DNA of 64,000 nucleotides from Mansonella perstans (lineage: Eukaryota; Nematoda; Chromadorea; Rhabditida; Onchocercidae). The stretch lies in assembly GCA_037074765.1 (NCBI GenBank), contig JBAMDO010000197.1:1-64000 (forward strand), given 5' to 3'. Position numbers and translations under genes: made by a program. The notes under the pieces are model-generated. The model worked only from the letters and a program-made list of their open reading frames with translations, ran no database searches and had not been told where the DNA came from. Below, piece after piece: positions 1-19,400 of the stretch (positions within the stretch are counted from its first letter, which is position 1; each line of letters opens with the position of its first letter).

Positions 1-1283
1 AGTAAAAAGTTTCACTTAGAAATGCTAAGTCTAAAGGTTTGAAAGTATAGGCGTGATATACTTATTGATTTTCTACGCATACGTAATAACACTGTACGCA
101 ATATCCAATACTATTTATGGAATTTTGATATGACCCCGTAATTCCTCGGTGATACTTGAAATATTTCACTATTTGTTGCATAAATTGGCAATACGACGGG
201 AATAGATCTCAGCATGGAGAGAGAATATTTAGGAGCGCGAAGAAAGTAGATGAAGAGAGATTTGTTAACTATAGGATTATCATGATAAGCAGTAGTATTA
301 ATAATAAAAATATTCAAGAATTAATATATATATATATATTGAATATATAAAAATATATTGAATATATGAAATCGAAATCTGAATTTTAAATTGTTTTTTT
401 TTTTTTTTTTTTTTTAATTGCAATTATTTGAAACTTACAGCCGATAAGCATTTAATGTAGCCATATTTAGTGATGATCGAAATCGTTGTACTTTTCCAAA
501 ATCACTGCAGAATGCGGCGGCAACAAACAAATAAAATAATGAAGGAAGTGTTGAGTAGATTTAAATTTCTTCTTGCCAATGCTGCAGCAAGACAGATAAA
601 ATTATGAGGTCTCGCTCAAATCGGCCCTAAAAATATCCTGAAGTTTGAACTTTTTCTAAAATAATTTGAAAATTTTAAACAGTTACATATTTTAAAAAAA
701 TGAATACATCCGATAAAAATAATTCCAAAATAGTATCTAATAAATAAATTTAATTGGTCATATTGAAATTTTGGAAATCATAAAATGAATGAAGAATTGG
801 AATTAGATTTTGTTGAGATTAAGGCAAGTATATAACAAACAACAAAATATAAATATATCTTTGGTAGAGAGTTAGAGAATGAAAATATTCGGACAGTAAT
901 TTGGAACAAGTTTTTGTGAAATGTGAAATTATATTCCTCATTTATAGGATTTGATGTAATAATTCGTTTTTCTCAAAGAAATTAATAAATAAAAGAAGCA
1001 GATGGTTGTGAAAAAATGGGAAAATTCGGCCAAGACTATAAAATAATTGATTTACAGTTTAAAATTTCTTTAAAATTTGTAAAATTACGAAAGAGAGAGA
1101 GAGATTTATCTTTTTTCATTCATAACAATTGTTAGTTTAAAATTTAGGAAGTTTTTAATGAAGAGTAGTAATTGATTTGCATTTATTTTTCACCATTATT
1201 GTTAGCAAGATAGAAAGGATATATATGATTAGCCAGAAGTAATCGCTAATGTTAATGGTAAATTCATTGTTTTGATCTATTCG

Positions 1284-1317
<34 letters not shown>

Positions 1318-2070
1318 GAAATGTTTATTGGATTGATGAAAAAATACGAGTAGTTAATTTTACACAGACCTGTTTGGGAAAACAGGTAAGTGTAAACATT
1401 ATATTCCTAAATCGATAATTTATAGCTCTATTTGCAACATTTTGCAACTCATTAATACCTGTTGAATGCTTACTCTGATTGGTGTTCTTTTCAAAACATT
1501 AGTTAGCGACATTAATTAGGCAACTAAAATAAGAAAATATAAAATAGCAAAATAGCTATAATTTAAACGAAAAAGCGCATTTAAAAACTAACTGAAAGTT
1601 ATTTAAAGATACAAAATTTTTCAGATGAATTAGAAGACACAATTACCCTGTCGGCTGATGTATTCGTAAAAGTGATAAAAGAATGGAGATTAAAAGTGAT
1701 AATTTATCTTCGATATGTCTCTCTTTCCTTAATAAGGTATCATTTTCAACTTTTTTAATTTAGTAGATTTTTTTTTGCATAAAGTTGAAAAAATTTTGCA
1801 AAATTTGATAAGAATGAAAATGAAGATGGCAGGTTGTTATTCAAATATGTTATAAAAATGATGGTATTTTTTATTGGTTAGACATACAAAACTTGAATAG
1901 GAATGATTTGTTGATTTTTGTAAACTTACACAAACTTTTGCTAAGAGAAAAATGACAACTGATGACAATGCTGTAACGATGAATTTAAATCATAGCATTT
2001 ATCAGTGCAATAAGTAAGCTAATATTCTATGCAAGCGTATATATATATATATATTTTTTCCTTTTAAATA

Positions 2071-2278
2071 GACTTTTCATTGAAAATTTTGCGTAAAAAT
2101 GGTAATATTGAAATTCAATGAGTAGACTTTTCATTGAAAATTATGACTTTTCATTGAAAATCTTGCGTAAAAAGAATGGTAATATTGAAAAAAATTCAAC
2201 TTTTGAATATGATTCAAATTCAAAAATTTTCAATGAAAAGTCATAATTTTCAATGACTTTTCATTGAAAAGTCAATTG
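2071..2278. repeat. Foldback repeat built from an 18-bp motif
   Basis: The motif GACTTTTCATTGAAAAT occurs directly at 2071, 2125 and 2144 and in inverted form from 2226 on. The arms 2133-2161 and 2226-2254 are perfect 29-bp reverse complements around a spacer of about 64 bp. The transcript would form a long hairpin. It could be the remnant of a foldback or MITE-type element. No flanking target duplication is evident. Confidence 0.75.
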
Positions 2279-2626
2279 TTCTTTTACTTCTAAATGAAAG
2301 AACAATTATAACAATTATGAGTGAGTAAAGTTTTCTGGAAATACTAAATTAAACTTTTCTGCTTTATAAAATAAAAATATTTTCATGTTTTATTTCTTTT
2401 ATAAATAATCATTTTAGTCGTTATTTTATTTCATAAAAAACTTACATATTTCTTGGAGAAAACTATTTGAGGATATACCACTAAACAGACCACCAGTATC
2501 ATATATTAATGAATCATCATATATATTGTTTATTAGCTGCTAGCAGTTATGCTAACAACATTAGCGAGAGACCACACGAAAAAGGCTTCATTCCGGAGCA
2601 TGAGGTAGTGTGGCCTTGGTATAGGC

Positions 2627-2706
2627 ATGTGTGTGTATGTGTGTATGTGTATGTATATATGTATGTATGTGTATGTGTGTATGTTTATCTATCTGTCTGT
2701 ATGTGT
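2627..2706. repeat. TG/TATG microsatellite
   Basis: Imperfect (TG)n/(TATG)n run that ends in CTGT repeats. It is low-complexity sequence, and any open frame through it is an artefact of the repeat. Confidence 0.9.
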
Positions 2707-5700
2707 CATCTCCTGAGGACAGAATGTTAAAACATAAGCATAGCGAACTTTTAAACAAATTCGGATTATATTAAATTTGAGTCTTTTTCCGTCAGTCGGA
2801 AAATTTTACCTATAAAATTGCTGTTTTTCATTCAATTTTTTCTTCTAGACATAAAATCAACAAATAAAACTTTTTCTGAAATATTGCTTTTCCAGTATTT
2901 TTCTTTAACATAAAACTTTTACTGAAAGAATGATAGATAAAAAAACACTGATGGAAAAAGTCCTCATTTAGCAATCTTTTTTTTTTTTTTTTTTTGCTTT
3001 CAATTTCAATCAATTAGTAAACAAACAGTAAATGAATCAAATCTATACTTATCTTAAAATATTTTAAAAACGTAGAAGTTTTGAACTGTTATTAATTAAA
3101 AGTTGAAATTAAGACGAAATGAGTGAACTGCTGAAGTGACGTGTAACAGTAGAATGTAGGATAAAGTAATGGACTATATTAAGTGCAATTTTTCGAGACA
3201 TTTTGTAAAAATCGAAAGTAGTGCAAAAGTTGCAGAATTGAGGGAAAAAAAATTTTTTTTGCCATACCAATAATGCAAATGATTTAGATAACTGGAAAAA
3301 AATATTCAGAGAAATGCATTCATTTAAAATTTGATTCTAATTTTTTTTGCTCAAATTTCTTAACAGAATTTATCGTAATTAACGATTTTTGCATAAACCT
3401 TTTATTTTAAGCGAACTCAGCGTAGCTGTCTAAATTTCTGATGATTTCGAAGCACTGTAAAAGATTTTGTAGGCATAATATTTTAAGAAGTGAAATAAAA
3501 AGTATTGAAGAAGAGATATATGGGAATGTTTGCTAAATTAGTCTGTGTATCCATAAGTATAGAATGATTTCGTCAACACACTAGAAGTAAGTTGAGTCGA
3601 TTTCAAAACTAACCATAATTAAGGTTCAAAAAATTTTGCTACCAATGAATTCCATTTTATTCAAATGTACACATTTATGATGGGATCTTTTTTGCAATTC
3701 AAATGAGGCATTCAAAATGAAGCATCATTAAAAAAGTGAAACTTAAATGATGAAGAAGACTCAAATTTTAAAGTTAATTTTTTCTAATTGGAAATTTTTT
3801 TTTCTATTTGAGTACTTACCCTGAAATAGTCTTACAGTTTCACATTTTGCATTTCGAAATGAAATATATAATTATGTCTTCAGTAATTTTTTCAGCTTCC
3901 TGTGCTTATGCAAAAAGTTGTGATGCGATTGTTTTTAGTTTTATGCAACTATTCCCTCTATTAAATGTGAAATACTGAAATAAATATATTCAAATGGAAG
4001 TAGAGTGACTCATACTTCGTTGTCACCACAGTAATTGGTAGACAGTGTAGCTTTGATAAATGCTTTTTCGAAAGACATATCTCATTCGACATTTATTCAA
4101 TTGATGAGACTTCGAAAAATAGGCCTTTTTCTGTTTTTCCTTCTTGGAGCATCTCAGACAAGAGGGAATAATTGCATAAAAAAAGACAATGAGGAGCAGC
4201 ATAAGAAAAAAACAGATGTTAGATAATTTGAAATTCTAAGAATTTTCTTTTTCAGGGAAATTTAATCCTCGTGATTAAAATACTAAATTTTATTTTACAG
4301 AATGCATTTACCAAGTAATTTAAAACATTTCAAGATTTTTCGGGTTAAAATTAATCCAAAAGAATTGATGGCAAATTTACTTGCATATTCAAAAATTAAA
4401 AATTCATCTGCCGAAAGAATTTCAACTGTCATAGAAATTTAATCCACCATTAGCTAGTCAATAAAATGATACGACTATACTTAATGGTTCGGTCACAATA
4501 GATAAAGTTTTACTATGAATGATGAAATTTCATGTAATGTTCCACAGCTCTAATCGAGGAAAAGGTAAGAGAAGAAATTCCACTGCAATGAAAAATTGAA
4601 ATTATAAAACCTGAAAAACTGAAATTATGTCAGTTTTTCAAACCAGAACGAATAGATCTATGCAATAATATCTAACTACAATACTTACATTTTAAAGGAA
4701 CAATTCAAACATTCTGCAAAATTTTTTTGTTCATTTTGTTCAGAAACAATGAAGGACTAAAATAAAAATTGGAATTGCAAATTTTTCAATTGATCTGTGC
4801 TTGCTGCCAGTGGTAGCATTATATTTTTTGCAGAAGAATCTTATGTGCAGTGCATTATTGCCAGAAATTTTGTTATGATAGGTTCCAGAGATACCTAGAT
4901 GGAACCAGACTTGAACTTGACTGTTGGGAATTATGAAAAATAACGCTACCATTGGCAACAGCCAGAGATCATTGTTATTCGAAATATTAATTATTATCCG
5001 AACTATTTGGATTCCACCACTAAATCAGTTCCTGTGCTAAAATGTTTTCAGAGGTAGCCTATAGAAAACAATTCAAAATAACTGTTATTTTGTTTGTAAT
5101 GCACTTACAATTTTTACCAGAAGGTTATTTTTAAAAGTAAAATAAAATTTTTGCTGAAAGATTTTTCCACCATTTTTCCAGTCTTTCAAATATACAAATA
5201 AATATCGGAAATCCAGATAGCGAAATGGAAAGGAAACAGTGAACACGATAGTATCAATATTAAAATGTGGCAAAGTGTATTTAACAATGAGAATCTCTAG
5301 CGCCTGCTATCTTTCATTTTCCTTGTCCTTTGAGATGTGCCAAAATCAAGTGATTATTGAGGAAAGTTTTGGAATTAATTCCAAATATTTGGAACTATAA
5401 GGAATGTATATGGAATAAAAGTTGACGAATGCAATTAATTACTGATAAAAGAGGTTTTGGAACTTGACTAACAAAGTTATTGATCATTATTATAAAGCAA
5501 ATCAACAAAGTTCAATTAATTCAATTTGTGATATTTCACCTCAAAGATATTTCAGAAAATAGCAGGTATCTTTCTCGGTAATCTGTTTAATATCAGATGA
5601 AAAATGGAACAACGGACAAAATCATTCTAGCATATATTTAGGATAGGCTTCGATTTTGATACCGTTCCGTATGTGATGATAGAATAATGTGATAATTTTA

Positions 5701-7021
5701 CTTTTTTCTTATCAACATGAAAATAGGCCAATATTATCTTCGCTATTCCTCTGATAATCATAGAGCAAAAAAAAAAAAAAAAAATTATTGGTCCTATAAA
5801 AATGCTCGATTTAATAGCTTATATTTGGAGAGTTGTGTCTAATTCGATACTTTGAATTTCCTACTGCACTAACAGTTTGATAACTCTTGAGCAAAAGCAA
5901 CGCATCTGGAAAGACAACAAATGATACAACTGGATGCATCACCGAAATGTGTCAGACCATGAGACAAATGACGCTCCAGTTTTGAGTCGATACAATCCAT
6001 ACCCGCCGTATACATATGATGTCCTCAGTAACAAAGTCTAGCAATCAGTATCCTGTCTCAGAATTACAATCCATACATAGCATTCAATTCATTTATCGCT
6101 TTTAACAAACAATATTTTTTGTGAGAACAAATCTATCTTCAATGGATTATATCTGTCTATTACCAATTATCCATTTCACATTTCATGAAAAATAATAATG
6201 AAAGGCAATATTTTATGCAAAAATTCAAATAAATATTTTGCAAGAAATAGAAAGATAAAATTTAAGCTCAAATTATGCAAATGATTAGTTTTTAGATTTA
6301 ATTTAAAGATTTGCTTGAGAGTTATATCTTTCATTGGAACCAATTAAAAATTTAACTTTGAGTCTTCTCCTGTAAATACCACAAAAATTTCTTAAGTTTA
6401 GACTTAAAGTAAAGTTTAAATTTGAACATATAAGCTAGTGGCACTAAGAGTGGTACTTAGATATGACCGGTGTTATAAACATTTCTTTGGCGTACTAAGT
6501 TTGTATAGTTGATGAAACGAGGATGCATCCAAGCTGTCTTCAGATTGTTACAAATATTGATGATGATAAGTGTCAAGTATCAAGTAGCAAAAGTCTCGAA
6601 CCATACTATAAGGTTTGCTTTAAGAATTATAGCTCACCTTTTCAACTGCTATTTCGTCCTTCTTTTGTTGCTATAAAAATTTTAGAAATGCGAGTGGATC
6701 ATTTCAGTTTACACAATGGATTTCTTAGGTGATGCATATCTGCTGGTAGAAATAACTGCCTTATCTACTTGCTTCTCTTTACTCCTAAAGCCTAAAAAAC
6801 TTGAACAAATGATAGCAAAACTCTCAGGTTTAGTCAAAATATTCTTCTTATAAATAAATTGCCTTAAAAGGATTAAAAGACCTGGGAGTTAATAAACTTA
6901 TTCTGAACTTATTGTCTGAGTTTCAGTTGAAACTTACCGAGCATACAACACTCTTCGAAGGTATATAGCATCGCTAGCACAATCAGGAGAGTACTGCTTT
7001 GTTTTATTGATGGATAATCGT

Positions 7022-7090
7022 ATCTTATCACCTTAGCTAATAGCATCTTATCACCTTGGCTAATAGCATCTTATCACCTTAACTAATAGC
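7022..7090. repeat. 23-bp tandem repeat, three copies
   Basis: Three consecutive copies of a 23-bp unit beginning ATCTTATCACCTT and ending CTAATAGC. They differ at only two or three positions. The array lies about 240 bp upstream of the start codon of the NO66-like gene. Confidence 0.9.
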
Positions 7091-7326
7091 CCTCAGATTT
7101 GTCTAGAGAGCATTCTGTACAGTTAGACTCATTCAAACATTTCATTGAATATTAAAATACTGATAGTAGTGATAATAAACTTGTAATGATACAAAGTCCT
7201 TTCGTTTCACTTCCATAATTGAATGATATAAGAAAACTCTTAGCTGACACTGATTATTTTCATAATGACCCGATGATTATATTAGGTTTTTAAGATTTGG
7301 ATGATGGTTGATAAATTAATTCAACT

Positions 7327-13166
<5,840 letters not shown>

Positions 13167-13640
13167 AGTTAAAAGGCAGTAATGTGGTTCCTACTCTATC
13201 AATGCAACAATTAACAAATCATTTTCTATTTTAAGCAAATTTGTCGCAATTTTTTGCAGGTGATTTTCTGTTATTCCTCACGTGAGCAGCAGAGGTCTTT
13301 TCATGAGAGCTTTTACTTATTTTCAGCAGCAACTTGATTGAATGAAAAGTTTTCAGTTACTTTACAAACGGTACCGTGTCGAACTCGCAATCAAGTCTGT
13401 CTCGATTTATTTCACATCCTCTCTTATTGTTATTTTAAATTTCACCGGTCATTGTTATTTCATGGGTTTAACAAAGAAAAATCGTTTTGTAATACTCTAT
13501 GAATTCAGTGGAACAATTCAAAGCAAAATTTTATTATTCACTTATTACTTGGATTAAAACTTTTTGGTGCTCATTCCAACAACTGTTCACTTCACGGAAC
13601 ATCTTGAATTTCATTTCAAATGTCTCTTTCGAATTTAGTA
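13167..13640. other. Convergent intergenic spacer
   Basis: 3' flanks of two convergent genes. On the minus strand a canonical AATAAA (TTTATT at 13530-13535) lies about 105 nt past the methyltransferase stop and is a plausible poly(A) signal. I see no clear AATAAA for the plus-strand gene. A plus-strand open frame at 13342-13557 has no recognisable features. Confidence 0.6.
13530..13535 (-). terminator. Candidate poly(A) signal of the methyltransferase
   Basis: AATAAA on the minus strand, about 105 nt downstream of the TAA stop. It is a consensus match only. Confidence 0.5.
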
Positions 13641-15335
13641 TTATTTTTTGAAAATCACATGCATCCCATCGGCAATGTTCATCAAGTAATTGTATACGCG
13701 GGGATCTCGTGAAGCTTTCTGATTTGTTTCGTGAATGGCAACCGTATCACGATCCTCTCCATAATGAAATTTACGAATAACTCTTCCGCCCCATAAGGCC
13801 TGAAAAATTAAGCCATCTAATCTAAGATTGTGGATTATAGAGTTGGAACAGAAATCCAGTTTACATTAGCATTCTCAGAGATTTCGAAAGGCTCACGTTG
13901 TCAATTAGGATAACTCCTCCAGGTCGCAGTAGGCCGACTGATTGATTATAATACTGTGGATAATTAATTTTATCAGCATCGATAAATACGAAGTCCCATT
14001 TTTCTGCTTCTCCAGAAGCAAGCATTGCATCTAAAAGTTGAGGCTTAGAAAATGTTTTAAATTACGCTGCTCGAAGTTCACTCATTTCAAGCCATGAAGG
14101 AACTAATTTTTAAAAGCCCAAAGTTTTTCTAGGTCATATGAACATTTAAAAACACGAACTTGTCTTAGTGCTGTTAAAAGGCCTGTTGCAATTTTTTTTT
14201 ATTTTGCTTCAAAGAGTTTAGTCTGCATCTCAGAACTGTACTTACCTAATTTCTGTACCGCTGGTCCGACATGTTGCTTGATTTTTGAGTAAATGTCCGG
14301 TCTAGCCCAGATAAGATCACGATTAGTGCTATAATAATTTGTCGGGTCAATGTCGATTGTCAGTACTTCGCTTCCCTTGGGCGATGCTAAGGCCCAGGCT
14401 ACTGCTGATGAACCAGTAAACGTACCTGAAAGATATGATTTTGATCTTTTTTGATCAGATAAAACAACAAAACAAAGGTTCCATGGGATTTGGAAAGTCT
14501 TTGTCTTAGAAAAACTTTTTGGAACTTGAGAAGTAACATAGGTTCGGATGGTTCAAAAAATTTGAAGGATTTAGATTTCAAAGCTTAAAGATTTTATCAG
14601 CTCAAGGAATTGTAACCTTGTCAGTAGCTATACCTATATCGATAACTTTTTTGGCTTTTATTAGATGTATAAGGTTTTGGCCGAGCTGAATCACTTCCGG
14701 AGCACCGATCATTCCTCCATTCGGTAATTTCAGTGTTCTTTCAAGGATGACTTCTTGAACTGGATCCATTTTAACTGACATCTAAACAAAACAACTTTTA
14801 GAGAATTAAGATTTGGATTATAATTCAACGTATAAGTCTTTATTATTTAACCAAAATAAGAAAAAATGTAAATTCATATCAAGAACAATATCTGATAGAA
14901 TTGTAATGCTTCGATGTTTAGTATATCAAATTGCTTGTTGCTTAAAAACGAAATTTGATTTAAATTTAAATAAATGCTTTTATGCTTTATGCTTTTACTT
15001 TGATTATTTGGTTCGTTTCTTTGGATCGGATATTTCACAAAACGGTTTGTTTGGTTGATAGCATGAATTAATTGAAACATGTGAATATGAAATAGAGCTT
15101 AGCAGTTGTAAAAAATAAAATTGAATAATAGCTGAAAAAATTGACAGTGAATTCTAGTGAAGAAGAAATAATTTGAAATAATTATTTGTAATTATTTATA
15201 AATAAGAAATAATTATTTATAACTTACATTAACGCAATATCCATAAGTGCTATTGTCGCTCCATGGAATTATACTGGTAAAGGTTATCACAGAAGTGTGA
15301 GACAATATCACTGACACAATGATAAACCACTTCAT
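13641..15335 (-). CDS. Secretory-pathway O-methyltransferase, COMT/CCoAOMT-like family
   Basis: Five exons, in coding order: 15335-15228, 14781-14634, 14425-14246, 14030-13897, 13799-13641, giving 242 aa in frame. Residues 1-21 form a hydrophobic signal or anchor sequence encoded by a separate exon; the catalytic domain starts in exon 2. The SAM-binding motif I is IDIGTFTGSSA (residues 83-93), followed by the acidic end of strand 2, TIDID (108-112). The metal-binding set of class I cation-dependent O-methyltransferases is visible: Asp163 in FIDADK, then Asp189-Asn190 in IDNALWGG. The family transfers methyl groups from SAM to catechol-like hydroxyls, and nematodes carry several comt-type paralogues. 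The natural substrate cannot be inferred. The N-terminal sequence suggests ER or secretory localisation, unlike the cytosolic plant enzymes. The gene lies downstream of the PLD-like gene on the same strand, about 1.07 kb away. Confidence 0.93.
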
Positions 15336-16405
15336 AGTTAAGATGTTGTTGGTATTACTATCTCAGAGAAAAGTAGTTCTTTTGAGAAATTGAAATGAAG
15401 AAAAATTGTGATTAATATTCTTATTTGCCACTTTGCATTTCTCCAGCACTTAACTTTTGCACTTTTTACAATTAGTAAGTAAAGGTAGAAAAGAAGAAAG
15501 AAAAAAGTAAAAAAGAAAATCACACACAGGAAAAAATCTTTATAAAAATACAGACAGGATTGTAAATGAATGTTAAATTTGGGAAGATTTTTTTTTGATG
15601 ACCTAGTGCAGTCTTATAAAAATTTTAATTTAAATTTTGAAAAATGTTTTCTCTCTTGCTTTTATTATGATAGTTGAAAGAGGATTACGTATGAATTTTA
15701 TAAGGGAAAATTTCCTCAGAAATTTGATAAATATAATGATGGATTCGAAATTAGTTTGAGATTTAGGTTCTGTAATCCATTCATTGATATTCCATTATTT
15801 TAGGATGCATAAAAGCCCACTTCATTTTGTCGTCCATGATAAACATTCTTTCCTTTTCTTTTTCCGCACTTATCTTCCATACCAAGTGAATAAAGTTAAA
15901 TGGGATGCTCAATGCTTCAACTTAGGGTAAGAGAGATTAGTATCTCTCAAAAGTTTCGGATAGCATAAGTCTCAAAGTATTGTTATTTTTATACGATCTC
16001 CAAGGCGGATTGCTTTTTTATTATATTAGTATCCACATTAAAAGTAAACATGCTATGTATATCTTTTGGATTACATGCATGCAATGTTTTTTCATTGATT
16101 AATATTCATTTCTTTGCTTCATAAGAAGAATATTAACAAAGTGGTAAAAAGTAATGAAGAAATAACGAAAAAATATCAGGCTAACATATGCTAGAATTAA
16201 TGTGAATTAATACTGCAGATTTAAATTACAAGTATCAGCAATCATCATATGAGATGTCGTTATTCAATTAATATAAAGTAGAAAACAGCAAGGTCAAATA
16301 GTAAAAAATAAATTCTAGGTTGATAATATCTTTTAAAAAACATCATGAAAGTAAAAAATGAGAGATTGTCTACAATTTCAAATCATGAAATGTTACTAAT
16401 TTGAA
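15336..16405. other. Intergenic, promoter side of the methyltransferase
   Basis: No gene seen. The sequence is AT-rich. It should hold the 3' UTR of the PLD-like gene and the promoter of the methyltransferase. The spacing is long for a classical nematode operon pair, and no trans-splice acceptor is obvious directly before the methyltransferase ATG. Confidence 0.5.
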
Positions 16406-19400
16406 CTAATTATCATCTTCAGAAATCTTAGAGTTATTTCTAACCCGACGACCTTTATCATTAAACTCTGAAAGAGGTGATGCATAAGCCGAATTCCAAT
16501 CTCGCATGAAGATTTTTTCATTCAAATTATGAACTATTTCCGAATTTAATGTTGTATTAGGTCGTTGTATCACTATACTAGCGCCTGCAGTTTTTATAAA
16601 ATAATCAGCTGACCAATTTGATGTGCCTAAAATAATAATACACTTCGTGACAACAAAAAAAAAAAAATATTAAGATGCAAACTATGATAAGTGCTTCTTC
16701 AAGGTTAACTCCTCTGAGTTATTTTTATCAACTTCCAAGCATAAAAGAAAACTAGTTTGAATTTTCTAAGCAATTCACTGCAACATAAGTACTGCAATCT
16801 AAGGCAAAATTCACATCTGTACCATTCTTCAACAAATGATAGTCACATGCATTGCTCAACAAAAATGCAATGGTTGGGATTCCAAAAAAAAAAGAAATTT
16901 TTAAGAGCTCTCAAATTCTAAAAATTAAATAAAAATATACTCTCAGATTTTAAAAATTAATAAAAATACACTTTCAGATTCTAAAAATTAAATAATAATA
17001 CACTCTTAGATTCTAAAAATTAAATAAAAATACCAATTAAAGCGCTGTTATCTGTTACCATATACTTCGCATGATTCACACGGGCAAATGGAATGTTCGC
17101 CTGATCTCCTATTACTGGTACTATGAATATACGCACTTCAATAGAACCCACTGTGTCTGGTATACAAATTAGCTTTTTTTCTGTAAAAAAGAAAAGGAAA
17201 ATCAATTTCAAAAATTACCACAAAATTTCCAACTAAATGAGCATTCCGTAATCTTTATCCTTATTCGTTAATTCGAAAGTGCTTAAAAAGCAATATCAGT
17301 GCAAGATCATCAGTTTCTTATAATTCTGTGTTGCTCATACACAAAATTTTTAGAACACTTCCGTGATATTTCTTAATTCACTTCATTTAAGGTAAGTCTT
17401 CAGAATTTAGAATAATTCGGCTGAATGTGTTTTTTATTTTTTTTTGAACTGCTCAGCCGTTAAAAAAGAAACGCCTTGGTTAAATTTCATGAAAACTATA
17501 CATTTCAAAAACTACAATTGTTTTAAAAACTTTACCTTTTGTGTCGTATGTTCTTTTGCATGGTAAAGTTGAATTGATGACTGCTAATGATTTCAAAAAA
17601 GCAAATAATGTCTTTCGCGTAGTTTTCCACTTGCTTATCAATAGTTTCAGCTTGATCCCATTATATGCTGCTTCTCGTAGAGCATCATCGATAATAGGCC
17701 AATAGCTGTAAATAGAATCAGAAGCCGAAATAATGCCTTTTAAGGAATGGAAAAAATTAGAATTCAAATTACATACCTATTATTTGTTAAATACAGAGTA
17801 GTAGGAAAATAATCCATCACGGATATATGTATAAATTTTTGAGCAGTATTGATAACATGCAAAATTGCGCTGAGATCATCCGTACGACCTTTGGGACAAA
17901 ATTTTGGAGGTGCTGACTGCAAAATGAATTCTTACTTTGGAAAAACAGCAAGTAGGAGCAATTAAAAAAAATAATTAATTATTGAACTAGCAAAAACATT
18001 TTGTCTCAGACATTAGAACAACCTCCAATTATTGAAAGAATTAATTTGTGAAGAATGACTGCAATATGAAAAAAATTACTGAAATATAAACATTATTCCG
18101 CTCGCCGTTAAGTGTAGCCATTATCGGATTGGTGGAGTTATAAGGAGTGTCCAGCTCATTTGGCCATACCACTGGTAATTTTTCACCTGGCACACCCATT
18201 TTCCAGTAAACATTCATCACTTTCATTAAATCTTTTGCCAAACACTCACAATTAAATGCAGCGACACCAACTTCTTTCACCTTAAAATATTGAATTCAAG
18301 CCAGCGTAAGAAGTTTCTTAGCTTTTATTCGAAAGTGGGAGAAAACTCCTCAGAATCTATAAGAACAATGAAGCAGGAATTCAATCAGCCTTCCCGATGT
18401 TTTATGGTTTATGCTGATGGCGTGATCCATGAAAAAATTATTTAGTTAAATAACTTGATTCAACTGACTTACTTGACCTAGTTGTGTTCTCTCTCTCTAT
18501 TATGATTTACTTAATAGGCAGTTGTGTTCTCAAGGTTCATCTGAATTTCTTGAGAAGTGCTTCGAAAAAAAAAAGCCAATTTCGAAAAAAAGAGCCAATT
18601 TTGCTATAAAAGCTTAATTAGCATGCGTGCTCTTACTACTATAACAAATTCCAGTACCTGTGTTAAAGCTCTCCAATCAAGATTAGCTGACCCCAAATAA
18701 AAGTGCTTCTCATCGACTATCCAAAACTTCGTATGCAATACTCCTGTAAAGTTATAAATTAAATAAAATGAAGAATTACCTAGAAAATTAAATGTTAAGA
18801 TTATTTTAAAGTAAGAACAGATTATGCCAATGTAAGCTTGTGAATCGCTGTAGGAACATTATGAGCATAAATTAATGTACTTGAAATAACGTGTGACACT
18901 TTTTGCATTTAGCTATAAAATGTTCATTTAAGTACAGCTCAAGTGAAATTAAGTGTAGAAAATTTTATTTTATCAGCTTACCACCAGCAAACCAATTCGA
19001 AAAATTTAAGCTGCGTACTTCAGCCAATCCCTTACTTTCCAATGCTTTGGTTTCTCTATTTTCTTGTGCATTTTGAACTATCCGCAATTTGATACCTTTT
19101 TTGGCTGCTCCAATTAACGCATTGTATATATCAGTACCCTTAATGTGGAAAAAAAAATAAGAATGGTCAAAAACATAAGTCCAAATGAATTCCAAGAGTG
19201 GAAATAGCACTGCAATTCTCGCTTGTAATTCTCTTAAAAGTGTTGAACAACTGAAACTTTCCATACATATGAAAACAAATCTTAATAAAATTACATGTGA
19301 TTTCGAATGAGAAGAATGAGACCGAGAAGCAAAATACATTAAGAAGCAATTATCCGCTTAATAATGATCTTATCTGTTTGCCCACTAAGAATTCCTTACT

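Larger units (their letters stand above)
1..7326. other. 5' gene-free stretch, repeats only
   Basis: I find no gene here on either strand. The DNA is AT-rich, with poly(T)/poly(A) runs (for example near 395-415 and 1288-1315), an AT microsatellite near 2039-2055, and the foldback repeat, TG microsatellite and 23-bp tandem repeat listed separately. A few short open stretches look mildly protein-like (4104-4318 and 5930-6041 on the plus strand), but none has convincing splice sites or recognisable homology. The last kilobase probably contains the promoter and 5' UTR of the NO66-like gene. Confidence 0.6.

Noticed and set aside
1368..1386. Micro-exon-like segment with a GTAAGTG donor, also a 7-bp hairpin
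   Set aside because: No neighbouring exons or open frame to support it.
2509..2730. 73-codon plus-strand frame
   Set aside because: The second half is translated TG microsatellite; the first half has no match.
4104..4318. Possible two-exon secreted peptide (plus strand; signal-like start, exon ends 4217 and 4318)
   Set aside because: The intron would be only 38 nt with a weak GTTAGA donor, the product would be about 60 aa, and there is no recognisable similarity. Chance open frames of this size are common in AT-rich DNA.
5930..6041. Plus-strand open stretch with a protein-like composition (Tyr/Pro-rich)
   Set aside because: No convincing acceptor and no start. A second frame over the same bases is also open, so this is probably chance.
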